Of a stretch of 64,000 bases of DNA, positions 39,315 to 53,685 are shown piece by piece (position 1 is the stretch's first letter; each line of letters starts with the position of its first letter). The stretch is from Chrysomallon squamiferum. Its lineage: Eukaryota; Mollusca; Gastropoda; Neomphalida; Peltospiridae. The stretch lies in assembly GCA_012295275.1 (NCBI GenBank), contig CM022665.1, positions 10,002,476 to 10,066,475 on the forward strand, given 5' to 3'. The notes under the pieces are model-generated. The model had not been told where the DNA came from and did not search any database. It worked only from the letters and a program-made list of their open reading frames with translations. The translations under genes and the position numbers were made by a program.

Positions 39315-41051
39315 ACTATATCATATAATTTTTTAAAATCTGTTAGGTTTCATTTCAAATGTTGTTTTAATATTCAAAGATAAGTAATTTTATTGACAAA
39401 CTTGTTTCTCACATCACAGCAAAAACACTACAACATTTGTTCATGATTCAACTAATATAATAATAAAAATACAACAAATTTTTAAATTCTAGATTAAACA
39501 TAAAAATTGTATTTTATCATAGGTAGCTGATCTTTCAAAATCACTTTTCAAAACTCCTCTGTAAATAGTTAAACTTCATACAAATCAAAAACAGTTAAGA
39601 ATAAAATAAATAAGTAAAATATAATAATAATAATGAAAAAATATCATAAATATACTATTCAAGTATCAGTTAGTGCAGAGTAATTATATACCAAATGCAT
39701 TCAAAACAAAATAATATGTTTACTAAATATATGGGTGTTCTTTTATAAAGCACTCTTTTAAAATTTCTTGTACAAATGTTCTCATGCATGTCATGCAATA
39801 CTGAATAGAATGTGTTATTCATAAAATGATAAATAAATATCAACCTGGATGAATGTAAAATTATGAATGTTACATTTACAAACTTGAAAGGATTATTTCA
39901 CATTCAAAAATACAGAAAATGTTCATTTATGTGAAGAAAGAAACATATTTACAGAAGAATGTATGTGTTCTGCATCTAGATGTGTACACACATATGTATG
40001 TTTGTGTGAACTAATGACACAATAATTTAATATTATCCTATTTAATATTTTGTTTTGAAGTATAAAGATACTTTTTTTTAGAATAATTTGTATTATAAAA
40101 TATTTTTATAAAAATCAGCTATTGTTCTAAAGATTTTAAGTAAAATTACATGAGAATCTTTTATAATTTAAAAACAACAAAAAATCAAAGTTATTGTGGA
40201 AAGCACAGTACAGTTTTGGACAAATCCTCTGTATTAATACTGTTTAACAAAGGCTTTAGTGTCTGGTATTATAATTAACAGTTTCTTTTGTGTAAGGTGT
40301 TTAAAATATATTCATTTATGAACATTATGTGAATGATGAAAGTGGAATGTTTAGACAGAAGGACAGAGAAACAAAATCAATAATATGAAAACAAAAAGGC
40401 TAAACATAGGGATTTTTATTTAATTTATTCAGAATAAAATTAAGATTTTATGTTTAATTATCTAAAACAGGATGTATTAGCAAGGAATTTTCCAACAAAA
40501 TAAAAAAATAAAAAAATTGTTTGAGAGGGAAATTTAACCACAAGAAGAAATTATTCATAGACAAAATCTTTTAAAACATTTTGCATTCAATAATTTATAT
40601 ATATGACAAAAAGGTTCTTGTAAACAATTTTTTTAAAACTCCCTGCCTTTTATAGTACTGTGACAGATTTCAGATAGTTTATTTTTAGACTTTATGCTTT
40701 CAGAAGCTTATAAGTTGCTGCCTGAATAAATATTGTGGAGATATTGTTATAGTGTGTGTGTGTAAAAAATGTTACAGATTTAAATTAAAAAAAGAAGAAA
40801 AAAGACATTAATTAATAACCACTGGCTTGCATGTGCTAGTTCTTGTTGGATGAATGTGTCTAAATATTATGTACGGAAATAAAATGAATCATTAGTTAAT
40901 GGGAGAGTTTACACCGGCTGACATCAAATATTACTGATATTATGAAATTAAAATGTTTACATAAATAATGAACATAACAATATTCACACTCCCATTTCAT
41001 ATCATTAATAATCATTCAGTCATTCATTTCAGACTTTATATAATTAATTAC

Positions 41052-41097
41052 CAGAGGTAGATGGTTGTGGATCCTGTGATTCAGTGACATCTTGCAG
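41052..41097 (-). CDS. Small exon (15 aa linker)
   Basis: Acceptor TTTTTTCTAG is strong; the donor G then GTAATTAAT is moderate. The 46-nt exon starts in phase 0 and ends in phase 1 and reads LQDVTESQDPQPSTS. It is acidic and Ser/Pro-rich. At this size it could be alternatively included, but skipping it would change the frame. Confidence 0.72.
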
Positions 41098-41917
41098 CTA
41101 GAAAAAACAAAATTATAAAAATATTGAATACAATGAAAATCTATTTTAAATTATTTATGCATCATAATTTTTTTAGTCTTTTAGTTTTTGAGTGGAGCTT
41201 ATGTTTTTTTCCTCTCTCATAATGTAACCATAACTTGAAATATTGATTGGAAAGTTATATCTAACCAAATATTAGCTTTAATTTAAATTTATCATAAATT
41301 TGTTTTACCAAGAAGAGGAAAAGAATGTTGTTTTTTCATTTTGTGATTGTTGTATGATTTTCAAAAAGGTAATGTTTAAATAAACTTACAACTAGATTAA
41401 ATTTATATCAGTATATCTTTTAAAACAATGAAGACTATCTGATATTAAGAGTAGTATGTAACATGTCCAAAATGTGGGTGTTTTCTTTTTATTATTAATC
41501 TGTCTCAAATGTAATCACTGGATTGCATATTAATATCTTATTCCTTATACATGTACATAAGGTATATCTAAAATAACCCACATCAATTATGAATGAGATC
41601 ATGAAAGAAATATTTGTGTTAAAATCTTAAATGAATAAATTACAACTAATTGTTTTCAATTATTTCACATTTGTTTTCATTTGTTTGTTTGATTATTATT
41701 TTTTTTTTTTTTTGTATCTATCCATCTTTAATTCCTAACATCAAAACTGGATAAATAAAAGACTATAAAAACAAAGAGATTACAAAATAACAAAAGGTTA
41801 GTAGTTAAGTAGATTCTTAACTAGGTAAGTATACAGGTATTTAAATAAATAGTTGATAGACAGATAGACACAGAGAGACTGGCAGATAAATACATATTGA
41901 TTAAAATACAAATTTAC

Positions 41918-41999
41918 CTTAGTATTAATCATATCACTGGGTGGAAGTGTGGGTTTGGTAAGAAGATCGTTGTCATCTATGTTTAATGATGCAATTTTC
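41918..41999 (-). CDS. Exon encoding a short linker (27 aa)
   Basis: Acceptor TACTTTCAG and donor AAG then GTAAATTTG; starts in phase 2 and ends in phase 0. It reads KIASLNIDDNDLLTKPTLPP, then SDMINTK. Probably disordered, with no domain recognised. It is supported by splice signals, by an open frame and by phase agreement with both neighbours. Confidence 0.82.
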
Positions 42000-43516
42000 C
42001 TGAAAGTAAATTTTTATTATAGTATTAATTTAAACACTAAGCTAAACATTAAAAATTATCATTTAAATAAATTAATGTTTAATGAACTCATGTTTAATTA
42101 TTATGTTAATATTTATTTCATCTGTTAGACAGATAATGATGGAGAAGAATAAGACATACAATGGGCTATTTGTACTGATTAGAAGCAAGGGATCCTTTAT
42201 ATATATTTTCATGTGTCAGAAATACAAAAATGTTTGTTTTACTTTCTGATGACAATTTTTCATAAACTTTATAAGACAAACAAAAAAATTAAATATGTTA
42301 GCACTATAATTATTTTTTAACACCGCTTGCAAAGTGGACTCATTCTGTATAGGTTTTTTTCAAACAGTTTTGTGAGATTTATTTCTATTTTATTTTTCTG
42401 CAATGAAATTTTTTAAAAGCAGAAACAAGATTTAATTTTAAACATATATTTTTTTTTTTACAAATGGTGGATTATCCTTGTAAAAGAATGTAAAGTGGGT
42501 ATATAGGAGGGAAAGGTCATTTTTCATTCTAGTCATTATGATAACTTCAATGTTTATAAAGGTTGTATAAACATGATTAGTACTTTTAAAAATGAAAGAT
42601 GAGTTTCAATTAATAGACTGTTTACAAAGAGAAATGGAGCAAGCAGATGTAAATAACAAATTTTTAACAAAAAATGTACAAGAGGAAACATTTTTTAATT
42701 ATTATTTATCTATAAATTAACTAATTAATTTAATTTATTTATTTATTTATTTTTTTTGTTTTTATGTGTGTGTGTTTTTCTGAAAGTTAACATGACATAA
42801 TTATTGTAATGATATTTTTTATCTCACAGCTGGAGAAGGCTGTACATCAATTGAAGAATGCTTTTTCAAATGAAAAACAACAGTTTGCAGGATCAGTTTT
42901 CTCAGGTGCTTAAGTTAAACTATTTCCCATTCCAGCTATTCTTATGAACATTGGTCTTGGTAAATGCTTTCCTGGTACTTTCATTCAGAAAGAATATCTC
43001 TTATTAAAACAGCAAATGTGTTTTCTTTTTCATTACCATGTAATAACATACCTGACATTTTACAATCTTTACTGTAAAAATGTGTTTTGATATTGTTAAT
43101 CATTTATTTATTTGCTAAGTCTTAAAATTTAAAATGTTATTTCTTTATCTGTGTCTTTAAATATTATAAAAATGCAGCATTGACCATTTTATGAATAATG
43201 TAAATTTCAATGTAAATGAGTATTTCTATCTTTTTTTTATATACAATATATCGCTTTAAAACATGTTCTGCTTTTAAAAAAAGACTTACTTTAAAAACTA
43301 TTTTTATGATTTTATAATAAATTAATAAAAAAAACAAAAATAATTTCCTAAATATTTATGGATTAAAACAAATATCTGTAAAAAATAAAAATGCTAATAA
43401 TAAAAAAATACAGAAATAATAAAATTATTCACATGAAGACATATACAAACAAATTCTAACATATATATAAAATAAAGTTTTTTTTTAATTTTAAAACAAA
43501 TTTCAACTAAACTTAC

Positions 43517-43613
43517 TTAAAAGGACCCCAGTAATTAGTGATGTCACTTTTTAGGTTTTCACAGTACTCTTGCTCTGGTTCAAAAAAGTCGTCCTCAAAA
43601 AGTAAACTAGGAT
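43517..43613 (-). CDS. Exon encoding an acidic/aromatic linker (about 32 aa)
   Basis: Acceptor TTATTTTTAG and donor AA then GTAAGTTTAG; starts in phase 1 and ends in phase 2. The translation is PSLLFEDDFFEPEQEY followed by CENLKSDITNYWGPF. Such acidic-aromatic stretches are often short linear binding motifs, but no specific partner can be named. Confidence 0.85.
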
Positions 43614-44676
43614 CTAAAAATAAAAAGATGTAATTTCAGGATCTGTGTTCATACTCCACAGTTGATCTTTGTCAATACATTTTTCCCACCTCCACTTGCA
43701 AGTCAAGTATTTAACAAGCAAAAAAGGCAAATAATCACAATTTTCTTTGATGTTCCTCAGTGACCCTGGAAATGAAGGTGTGACATTGTGCTGATAGCAA
43801 TGCTAGAATTATGTTTAATGAAGAGTAATCCAGACCATGCCAAAAAGGTGATTAATCATTAGAAGAAAAAGTTAATACCATAAATGCTTTTGCTTAAGGA
43901 AAAAAAAGTTATAAAGAAAGAGAGTGTTTCTTTAATGATCATCACTTCTTAATGGAGCCTGACCTTTTTAAAATCCTTAGGTTCATTCTTTGTATATCTG
44001 TATTATACCCATCTTTGTTTGCCCATACAATACCCATCCTTTGTATAATCTATCTTGACATGTGATTATATCTAAAATTCCTTAAAAATATATATCATAC
44101 AATCTACTATCAGAACATTCCAGAGAGTCTTAACACAAGCATCAAAACAATCTAAATATGATCTGAAAATATTTTATATTTTTGTTATAATATTGTGAAA
44201 TATTTAACACAAGCTAACAGTCAGAATACAGAATCTTTTAAAGAAAAAAAAAACTATGAAACTTTTTAATTTATTTTTTCTTCTGTAGATAAAAACTTAA
44301 TAATGAATTTTTGCTTCTGTTTATCATTAGAGTCTGTGAGTACATCATTAATCATGTATGTGAGTGTATGTGTGTGTGCACATGTGTATATTTTTATGTT
44401 TGAATTAACAAAATGACATTACAATAGTCAGTTAATATATCTACAGTTAATTACTTGAGTACAGTTAATTTATGCTGAAAGTTCTCTGAAATGTAATAAA
44501 TTTATTATTTTTATAAAAATACTAACAATTAAATTAATTTTATTTATTTAAATATCGTTATTAATATATTAATATCCTCATTATTAATATTCTCATTATT
44601 ATTATTACTGTTATTATTATTATTGTTATTATTAACATTATTAACATTATCATTATTTATTATTATTATTATGATT

Positions 44677-44710
<34 letters not shown>

Positions 44711-45039
44711 TTTATTTTATTTTTTAATATTTTGTTTTATTTAATTGTTGTTTTAGTTATTTTTCCAAACTGGGCTTTTAGTGACCCTTAATAGTTATTC
44801 TAATTATTTAATTTTATTTATATGCATTCACCACCCTCCCACCCACCCCACACAAAACATTTACTTTTGAAACAATACAAACAGAAATAATGATTATTAT
44901 TCTTTTCTGAACTACTGATTCTGCTGTATTTAATCATTTCACTTTAACAATTATATTTTCAGTAAACAATATAATAATTCTGTAGCATTAAGGTATTTTT
45001 CATATCGTTATTATATCGAAAGTTTTATAATTTTCTTAC

Positions 45040-45229
45040 CTTTATCTTTGAATGCTATGTCTGAACACTGTTGTGACTGTGATGACAAGATCTGACTTTG
45101 TGAATGCACAGCATCTGGTGACTCATCTGCAGACTTGACTGAAGAAACTATCATGCGGTATGTTTGACATTGAAACACTTGGGTAGTGAAAGCAATGACT
45201 TGATTTAATCTGACTTGTTTGGCACACAA
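45040..45229 (-). CDS. Exon continuing the possible ubiquitin-like segment, then Ser/Gln-rich linker (63 aa)
   Basis: The acceptor is ATATTTTTAG and the donor AAAG then GTAAGAAAA. It starts in phase 0 and ends in phase 1. It begins LCAKQVRLNQVIAFTTQVFQ, a candidate strand plus amphipathic helix. It then goes through CQTYRMIVSSVKSADE into a Ser/Gln-rich low-complexity stretch (HSQSQILSSQSQQ). The ordered start and disordered end suggest a domain boundary here. No catalytic motif is seen. Confidence 0.88.
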
Positions 45230-45523
45230 CTAAAAATATTTAAAAAAAATTAAAATCACCATTTTATATTTCTGAATATAATTGTTCTGAATGTTTATGA
45301 TTTAATATTAATGTCAACAGCAATGGTCTTTCTACAAATGGAAGTGTCACAATATTAATTTTTCTATTAACAGAATTTAATATTGTGTCATTAGCATTAT
45401 CTTTAGTAATTAATATCAAAGTGTGTGTTTTGTTTTGAGAAGAAAAATATAATTTATTAATAAATAATAAAAATGTAACACCCTTATTTTTTCTTGATTT
45501 CATTATTATTATTATAATTATAA

Positions 45524-45559
<36 letters not shown>

Positions 45560-48500
45560 ATTTTAATGCTCAAATTAAGGAGAACATTTTTCTACCTCAC
45601 ATGATTTTATAAAATACCCATTTAATTTTAATGTTACTCTCAACATTAAAGTCTTTTTTACCATTTTTTTCTTTTTTCCTAACAGTATTTAATATTAATT
45701 TCAACTGTGTTTGTTTTTAAAGACAGGGCAACAATATTATTGTCATCATTATTTTTGCTTTTTTTAAAAAAAGCATTTAAAATCACCATTATGAATGAGA
45801 AATAAAATTAACTGAAATATTAGACATGTATAAAGTCTGTAAACTCTATTTTACTGAATAACTATATGAATATAATTTTGAAGGTATGTGAACCATAGCA
45901 TGGCCCCAATCAGTATAATAGATCAAAAATAAACACCAGCTGAGACTATGTTATGGAACCATAAATTATTGAGTGTCAAAATGAACATTGAATGATTTTA
46001 GCCCATAAAAAAATTAATTCAACAAGAAAATACAAAAGTAAAACATTACTGCAAAATACTTTTTTACTTTGTATCCAAGTGAAGAACTAAAGAAGAGTAA
46101 TTCAGTACTCTAAAGAGTCTAATGTAAATTTCTTTTTTCTTTTTTTTAAAATTAATTTTATAAATCTAAATGTTTTTTCAACCATTTGAATGGAAACTGT
46201 AAATTTGTTAAAATTATCTGATATCTACTTTTACCAGGTGTTAAAATAAAATGAATTTTTATTGCCAGTAAAACAGATATTTTACTTGAATTAAATAAAG
46301 TGTTTTACTAATATATTTGCAAATTATTATAAAAATACATTCAGAATAGTTTGCTTCTATCTTCATCTGTTCCACTTTAGTCTGAATTGTTAATTTATTA
46401 GCTGTCTTTTGCAAACATATATTAAACATCCACATTTTTTATTACAAGTTTATAATATGTAGCATGGTATACACTCATTCTAACTGCAGTGGTTTATTTC
46501 AAATAACCATTTGCTTTATTTAAAATGTCACTGAAGTAACCTTCTGCATGATGTCTAACTAAAATAAAACTGATGTTCTGCTGTATTTATTATTTGTGAT
46601 TTGTGAACTGGAAGACATCACCTAACTCTATGTTTCTACCAGTTCACTGACTGGGATAATAACAGGTAATATGGTTGAATACAAGCATCACTAAAACTGC
46701 CACAGACCATTGCCATTTGTAAAATAGGTCATCATAATTCTTTAAAATATCTTAATAATTGTAAAATAGATCATTTCTGTGGTAAAATATACCTAATTAT
46801 CAGTTATTGTCAAAAATATTGTAACCATTTTAAAACAATTACATTTATTTGTTACTGTATAAATTAAAACTATTTATCATCATATTTGTAAAAGGTAATC
46901 ATGGTATTTCTAAAGCAGATCACCATCACTGAAGATAATTAAGTCTAAAACTGATATTCAAAATTATATAATGAATTATTCCTGTGGAAAAAACTATTAT
47001 TAAAATGTAAAATAAATTAAAAGCATTGTGAAATTATCATCACTATTGTAAAATATAACACCAAAATTTGTACTAGGCTATTTATGTTTATATACTAACA
47101 GTTTTCTACAATACAATACAATTTTTTCTTTGTGTCATTGTGACATAATTACTAATATAAAAAACCAAACCGTGTTTAAAATAATTTACATAAATAAAGC
47201 CTATATGCCTAATGAAAACATTGGTTAGAAAGGTCCATGGAAATAACAGAAACAAATAAATCTATCATGTTTATTCTTTCAAATATATGGCAGTCATTTA
47301 TGGCAATAATTTTATAATATTCTCGAGGTTTAAGTAGGATTTTTTGTTTTTATTATTTGTTATTGTTATTGGTGTTTTTTAAATGTTTCAAAACTAAATT
47401 ATATAATTTTTCTTACACAAACATGAAAAATGAATTTTTCTCAGTTAAATAAGATTTAAGTGCTAAAATAAACATGAATATATGAAATATCAATAATCAG
47501 GACAAACTGTCCATTTCTTTAGGTATATACATATGAACCTTTCTTAACAACATACTTACATAACATGATAAGAAATTCCATTTTGAAAGCAAGTGGAAAT
47601 GTATTCACAAGAAACAATAGTAATATTTAAATTGAAACAGGTTGTTTGTTATTTCCAGAAAATATTGTTTTGAATGTGTTCTGCTAGAAATGTGTACCAA
47701 CAAAATACAGATGTTTTTATCTGAACATCCTGCATATAACAACTGACTACACAGATACCATTAAGTGTCATTTCTGAAATAACACAATTTTTGTAGAGAA
47801 CTGACATATACCTATGTTAAATCAATGATATACAAACAATGTACAAATCCTCACTATAAAAACTGAAATATGGAAATATATGTCCTTCATTTGGGCATAA
47901 GAAAAAAGAAAAGAAAACAGAAAGTTGGAACTGAAAAACCATGCTAAATATTTTCTAGCAAAATATAACAATGTACATTCTTCAAATATAACATAATTTA
48001 ATGAAAAACAACAAATAAGAATAACAAAAGTAGATTTAGAAATTAAGAGACACTGGCTTACAGCATATATGGTAGAGAGAAAACTCAGGCAAAATCAAAA
48101 ACATGCCCACAACAGGCATTCCTGAATAATCTTGTTAGAAAAGTATGTTAAAATTTAACAACTACATAGTTAAATTTAGATACTGATATGTTACTATCAG
48201 TTAATAAACTGTCCTCATAATAAGATTCTTTACTCATCTGGTTTATCCTTCTTATTTTTATCATCATCATTCTTAAAAATCAACCATAAAATAATTTATC
48301 ATCATATATTTTGATATTAATAAACAATTTATAAAAAAATTAACTTACAAATCACCAGTACTAGATAACATGTTAGTATACTCTACTAGTTTTTCTGAGT
48401 AGTCTATAAGTTTAAAAATCCATTTTCTGCCATTACTGTTTTTTCACTATCTGTATGTTTGCTGTGTAAATCCTATAACTGAGTGGAAGGCTTGTCATAA

Positions 48501-51500
48501 CAGAACACTGTAATTGGATGCAGGTAGAGAAAAAGGCTGGGGATTTGGTCCCAGAGCTATAGCAACAAAGCACAGCTTTACCTAGTTCACAGAGATAAAA
48601 TCAAAACTAAAAAAAGAACTGAAAGAAGAGGTGGGGAAGAATATAATCTCCATATGAATGAAAGACATCACCTTTTTGGTTTGTATATATGTTTGCATGA
48701 AACCACTGCAGTTGTACTACCAGGTCAGATTCAAGATTTTATGGTATTGCTTTTAATTCCTGAATCCAATCACCAATGTGCATTGAGACATGAATTGTTC
48801 CTTTTTATCCCTGGAAATAAGGTGATTAGTTCTGTTCTTATAACTGGAGTCAATACAAGGTAATAATGGCAAGGAATTGAAGCTGCAACATATCAGCTTT
48901 AGCTCATGCATGCATGGACTTTACCTGACTGGAACAATAGCCGTGACAATGACTGCAAGCTAAACCAATCTGCTCAAAAACAAACTATGCAATTCAGAAA
49001 TCATTCACAACCTAAATATTTTATGTTAATGTTTGTAAGAGGAATTTAAGTCACACTGTGAAAGGCATTATGTGTGAAAGTTATGGATAACGATATACTA
49101 CTGAAAGGTGTGAAGTTTCAAATTGATCTGAATGCAAAAGTAATATTTTAATAAGCCTAAATATTATTTTAGTTCCACTACAATATTTAAAAAACCCAAA
49201 TAATGATCATTTTAAAATAAATATAAGACACAAGGGATTTAAAAAAAAATAAGAAGTTTATTATTTATTTTATTTTATTTTATTTTATTTTTGTTTCTTT
49301 CTTTATTTGATTATTATTTTTTTTATATCTTTTAGTGTATTTTTAACTAAAAACAGTGAAAATTTTAAAAAAGATTATAATTATAATTAAATTTTAAAGT
49401 ATTCTGTGAGCATTGATAATAATATGCCAACTTCCTCTCAAAAACACATATAAACTCTACTGATCCATCATCTTACAGTATTATAAAAAAAATGATCAAA
49501 AATTGATTAAATCTTTTCCTGGTAATAACTTATTATTACAATGAAGAAATGTTTTTATTTATTTCCTGTATAATTAAAATACAATTATGACAAATCAATA
49601 TAGCTTTTGATATTTCAACACAGAAGCCAATTTAATTATGTCTTCTGATAAACAAACATAGAGACCTGAAACTGTTTACACTTATCTAACAAATATTTTA
49701 GTTTCTTTCTCTCTCAGTATTAATGAGGACTTTTTGTGGGAAGGAAAATATTTTAACACCAGCCTTGTTATATCTTAGAAAAAGTAGGGTCTGGTATCAA
49801 ACCCTAATGTTGACATCTATTTTAAGTTAATTGGGGAAATTTAAGAATACTAAACACTTGATCTCATCTATTTTTAACTTGTCAATACTAGAAATGTCTT
49901 GGGCAGATGATCTAGCATTAAAGCCTATTTCAAATGATTGACCAATTAAGATATGAAATGTCAGTATATAGTTATGTTAAAATAAGGAAATAAATTACTC
50001 TTCATTTACCTAAAGAAAAGAAAGGGTGTCTGTTTTAAAAAAAACACAAACAAAAAAATCAACCAAAGAAAAATTCATTGTGCATAGGAATTGAATTTTT
50101 AAAATTATAAAATAAATATTTGTGGTAAAATATCCATCATTCTGAGATAAGCAACATTTGCATTTTATACCAAAATGCATGTATAGAAAAAAAGAAGTTT
50201 CTTAATATTTTTCTTAGAAAATTAAAGAAAAACTATTTGTTTAGCAAAATTCACTACACTTTATATTACAAGATTTTAGCATTTAACAACAACAGATTTT
50301 AAAAAAAAATGTATTCGATAGATAAGAATAAACACATATTTGATTTTAATATCTTGATTTGCTGTCATTCTTATTCATTCCTAGTATTTCATATTTGTAT
50401 TCCACAGATTGGAGACAAAATATACCATGTATTTTTATACTAGCTTTTCAGCAAGCAAATACACACACATATATAAAGTTTTTTATACTTTAGTCAAATA
50501 ATTAAAACAGAAAATAGACAAATACTTAACTTAAAAAAAACTCTAGCTTTGCAGATAATGAATATGCATCATATTAGAATGTAAACTGTTAATACTGTTC
50601 TAATTTAATAATGATATGAATGATGAAACCTGCTGCCATTTTAAGGGCTACATATCAGCAGATGACTCAGTATTTTTATGGCCACATGCCAATAACTTGC
50701 AACAAATTTGGAAAAACCAGACACAAGCCATCATATGAAACAGAATCATGAGATCCCCAAGGGTGGAAAGGTTGATTTTGAAAAAAAAATTATTCCGAAT
50801 CATGTAATTTAGCTGCACACTAAAATTGTTTAGTTTTCAATGAAGAAATGTATGAATCAAAAATAATTTGCTTACTTACAAACAAAAATAGAGGCAACCT
50901 GACCTGATTATTTAATTATATGACTGTAATAATTATTACATATGTAATACTCAGAAGTATAAATATAACATTTATGCAAGTCTGAAATATGATGCAAATT
51001 CCAGTCAGACTGAGTCACTAAAAACCCCTCATTCTCATCTTTAAAGATATTTAATTTGTTCTTAAGTTTCATTTGAAAACTGATTCTCTTTGTCAAAAGA
51101 TAAAGCCAAAAGCCATGTTACTGCATATGAATTCCATGTTAAAGCACTAGTAAATAACTGATAAAAAGACTTATTTCAAAGAACTTCAAACTAATGACAG
51201 TTATTTATATATATAAATTGTAAGAAATGAACTTGATGATGTTTGGAAGTTCTTTTGATTTTCATTCTGGCATGAAAGACAAAAGCTATCTGGTTTATTT
51301 CTTACATGATTACAACTGCCATATTTCACAATCCTAAATAAACTTTGTTATTGCTTGTTATAAAATTTCTTGAGATAAAATACAATAAAGATAGCTAAGT
51401 AAATATATTTTCATCTTATGAAATGAATTATTATATTATTATTAGTAGAAGTATTAGTATTATACAATTCAGGGTATGCATAACAAAGCATACACAATGT

Positions 51501-51811
51501 TTGTAACTGTAAACTTTTTAAAATAAAATATATTAACCTTTTCACTTTTTATTTTTTATATATCCAAACAAAATACCACATACAATTTATTAGAGAACAA
51601 AGTTTACTTACTAATAAAATATCTATTATCCAAATATGACAGAGAATATATTTCTGTAAAATAACTTTACATACTTACAAAAGTTACAGCTTTATAGCCT
51701 CCATTTTCAAAATATAACAAAGTATACATTTCATTAGAATAAACTTTATGTATTTACAATATAATATCCATTATCCAAATAAAATTAAGTTTACTTATTG
51801 ACAACACTTAC
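45230..51811 (-). other. Intron of about 6.6 kb
   Basis: No supported exon. It holds an ATT array near 45503-45556, a loosely repeated TTGTAAAATA--TCAT pattern at 46700-47060, and a TTTTA pentamer array at 49262-49291. The short frame at 48654-48863 has no support. CpG is very rare throughout. Confidence 0.65.
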
Positions 51812-52021
51812 CACTTTATGTTTATCTTCTCCAAGGTATAAAACAGCATAAATTTCCTCAAAGGTAACATTGTTGTAATACTTTTTTACTTCTTTGCCTA
51901 CTTCACTGCCACTACCCAGATCTGTTTTCTTGAAAAATTTGGGCACAATAGAATCAAGTGACCATCTTCGGCTTTTTGGGAGTTCTTTTGCCTCTTCTTG
52001 ACTCATCACATTGTTACCATT
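51812..52021 (-). CDS. Exon encoding a basic/Ser patch and start of a possible ubiquitin-like fold (70 aa)
   Basis: Acceptor AATTCACAG and donor GTG then GTAAGTGTT bound 210 nt, phase 0 on both sides. It reads NGNNVMSQEEAKELPKSRRW, then SLDSIVPKFFKKT, an acidic/Gly stretch, and VTFEEIYAVLYLGEDKHKV. RRWSLD fits a basophilic kinase site (RRxS). The last 19 residues look like two beta strands joined by a turn (IYAVLYL-GEDKH-KV) and continue into a helix in the next exon, the opening layout of ubiquitin-like folds. That fold call is inference. An (ATT)n repeat lies only 20 bp beyond the acceptor. Confidence 0.9.
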
Positions 52022-52038
52022 CTGTGAATTATAACAAG

Positions 52039-52041
<3 letters not shown>

Positions 52042-52093
<52 letters not shown>
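52042..52093. repeat. (ATT)n microsatellite next to a splice acceptor
   Basis: About 17 units, uninterrupted, beginning 20 bp from the exon boundary at 52021. On the transcript strand it is AAT. Confidence 0.96.
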
Positions 52094-52094
<1 letters not shown>

Positions 52095-53685
52095 ACAAAT
52101 GCTACTTAACTGCAACAAATACATTTTGTAATTAATGAACTGAGAATAATTTCTTCACATTCATCTGGCATGAAATGTAAATTTAAATGTCACACAAGCT
52201 CTGTTCAACTTCCAATCAAAGTTTCATGCCATACAAAAAAAAAAATTAGATAAATAGGTAGTATACCTTATTGTAAATCTTTAAAAATATTCTTATATAT
52301 TAACATTTTCATATAAAAATGTGAAGTTGTATATATTATACATATATAAACACCTTCAAACATTTATTTATATACATATAAACAAATGTTTGAAAATATT
52401 CTTTCTTCTAAGTTAAAAACCAATAAAATGTCCAATCTATCAGTCTTGAAGATTGCCTACTTAAAGCAATTGTTTATATATATATATAAATCCAGTGTAT
52501 TAATATGAACCAAAAGTAAATTTTGTATTATTACTACCTAAACTATTTCACCAGATTCTTTCTGTAAGCAAGATATTTATAACATTGCATGTTATCCATA
52601 TATCTCAGGTTACATACAGTTTTAAAACTTGCCATTGAAACTTTTGTCTCTTAGTCACACAAGAATGATTTATATTGTAAACTCTATGTAATTTGATACT
52701 GCTTCTATGCAGTCAGCAGATATGTGATAGCTAAAATATAGCAGGTGCTACAATTCTGTTCTCTATTTGCCTCTGTATATTTTAAAACTTTGTATTATTA
52801 TTATTATTTTTTATGTCACTAATTTTAAACGTTTTAATTCCCTATCTGTAAAGATGGCTATATATACCTTGTACGTTTCATAAATAATTCATCCCACGAA
52901 TCATTTGACAAATGTAAATTGATATACATACTAAACTGAAACTGAGTTAAATTAAATTTACTGATGCTACGTTTATTTAATTTAAAAAAATAAAAATAAA
53001 AAATAAAAATTAGAATAGAAGAAAAAAAAGAAAAGAAAAGAAAAGAAACATTAATATTTTATATAATTTACGATCACAACACCATTTCAAATCTTAAGTG
53101 AATACCGCGCTTTATGAACTCTTTAACTTGCAATGCGTTTTTACTTTTCACTGTACACTTCTCGTACGAAACGTCTTTTACTATCTTGTCGTAATTACTT
53201 TCTCTGATGTCCGATATATTAAAATTCACAGTTTAATCGATTATCATCATCAGGCTTTTTTTCTTTTGTATTTATAATTCAGTCGTTTGTTAGTATCAAG
53301 TAATATTTAACCCTTTGACACAAAATATTGTTTATTAATGAAATGTAAATATAATGAATTTGGCCTACATTGCTTTTCCCTCTTTCGGTGATTTTACATG
53401 GAATCAAACCATCGAAAAAATCTAACACAAGCCCTTAAGAAGTTCGAGTCAGTTTGTCGTTTTTTTTTTATGGGTTTTTTGTCGTTTGTTTAAAATTGTT
53501 ATTTCGTTATTTAAAAAGAAAAGTAAAAACCAACATTTTAACAAAAATTATTGTTATATATATATATGTACATATTTTATTTATTTGTTTGTTTGAGTAT
53601 CTATTTTTCTTCTTCTATATCTAATTTATATTTTTGCAAGGTGCCAGTACATTTATATAAAGGAAAAAGAAACATTGTCGCTGCT

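Larger units (their letters stand above)
37837..41051 (-). other. Introns around the small exon at 38403
   Basis: The segments 37837-38402 and 38470-41051 contain a CA run (38600-38626), a CT run (38710-38727), a perfect TA palindrome (39281-39314) and otherwise only AT-rich sequence. Confidence 0.7.
41098..45039 (-). other. Introns 41098-41917, 42000-43516 and 43614-45039
   Basis: No further exons seen. AT-rich, with TTTA/ATT arrays at 42725-42760 and a dense A/T-only block at 44520-44760. Confidence 0.7.
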
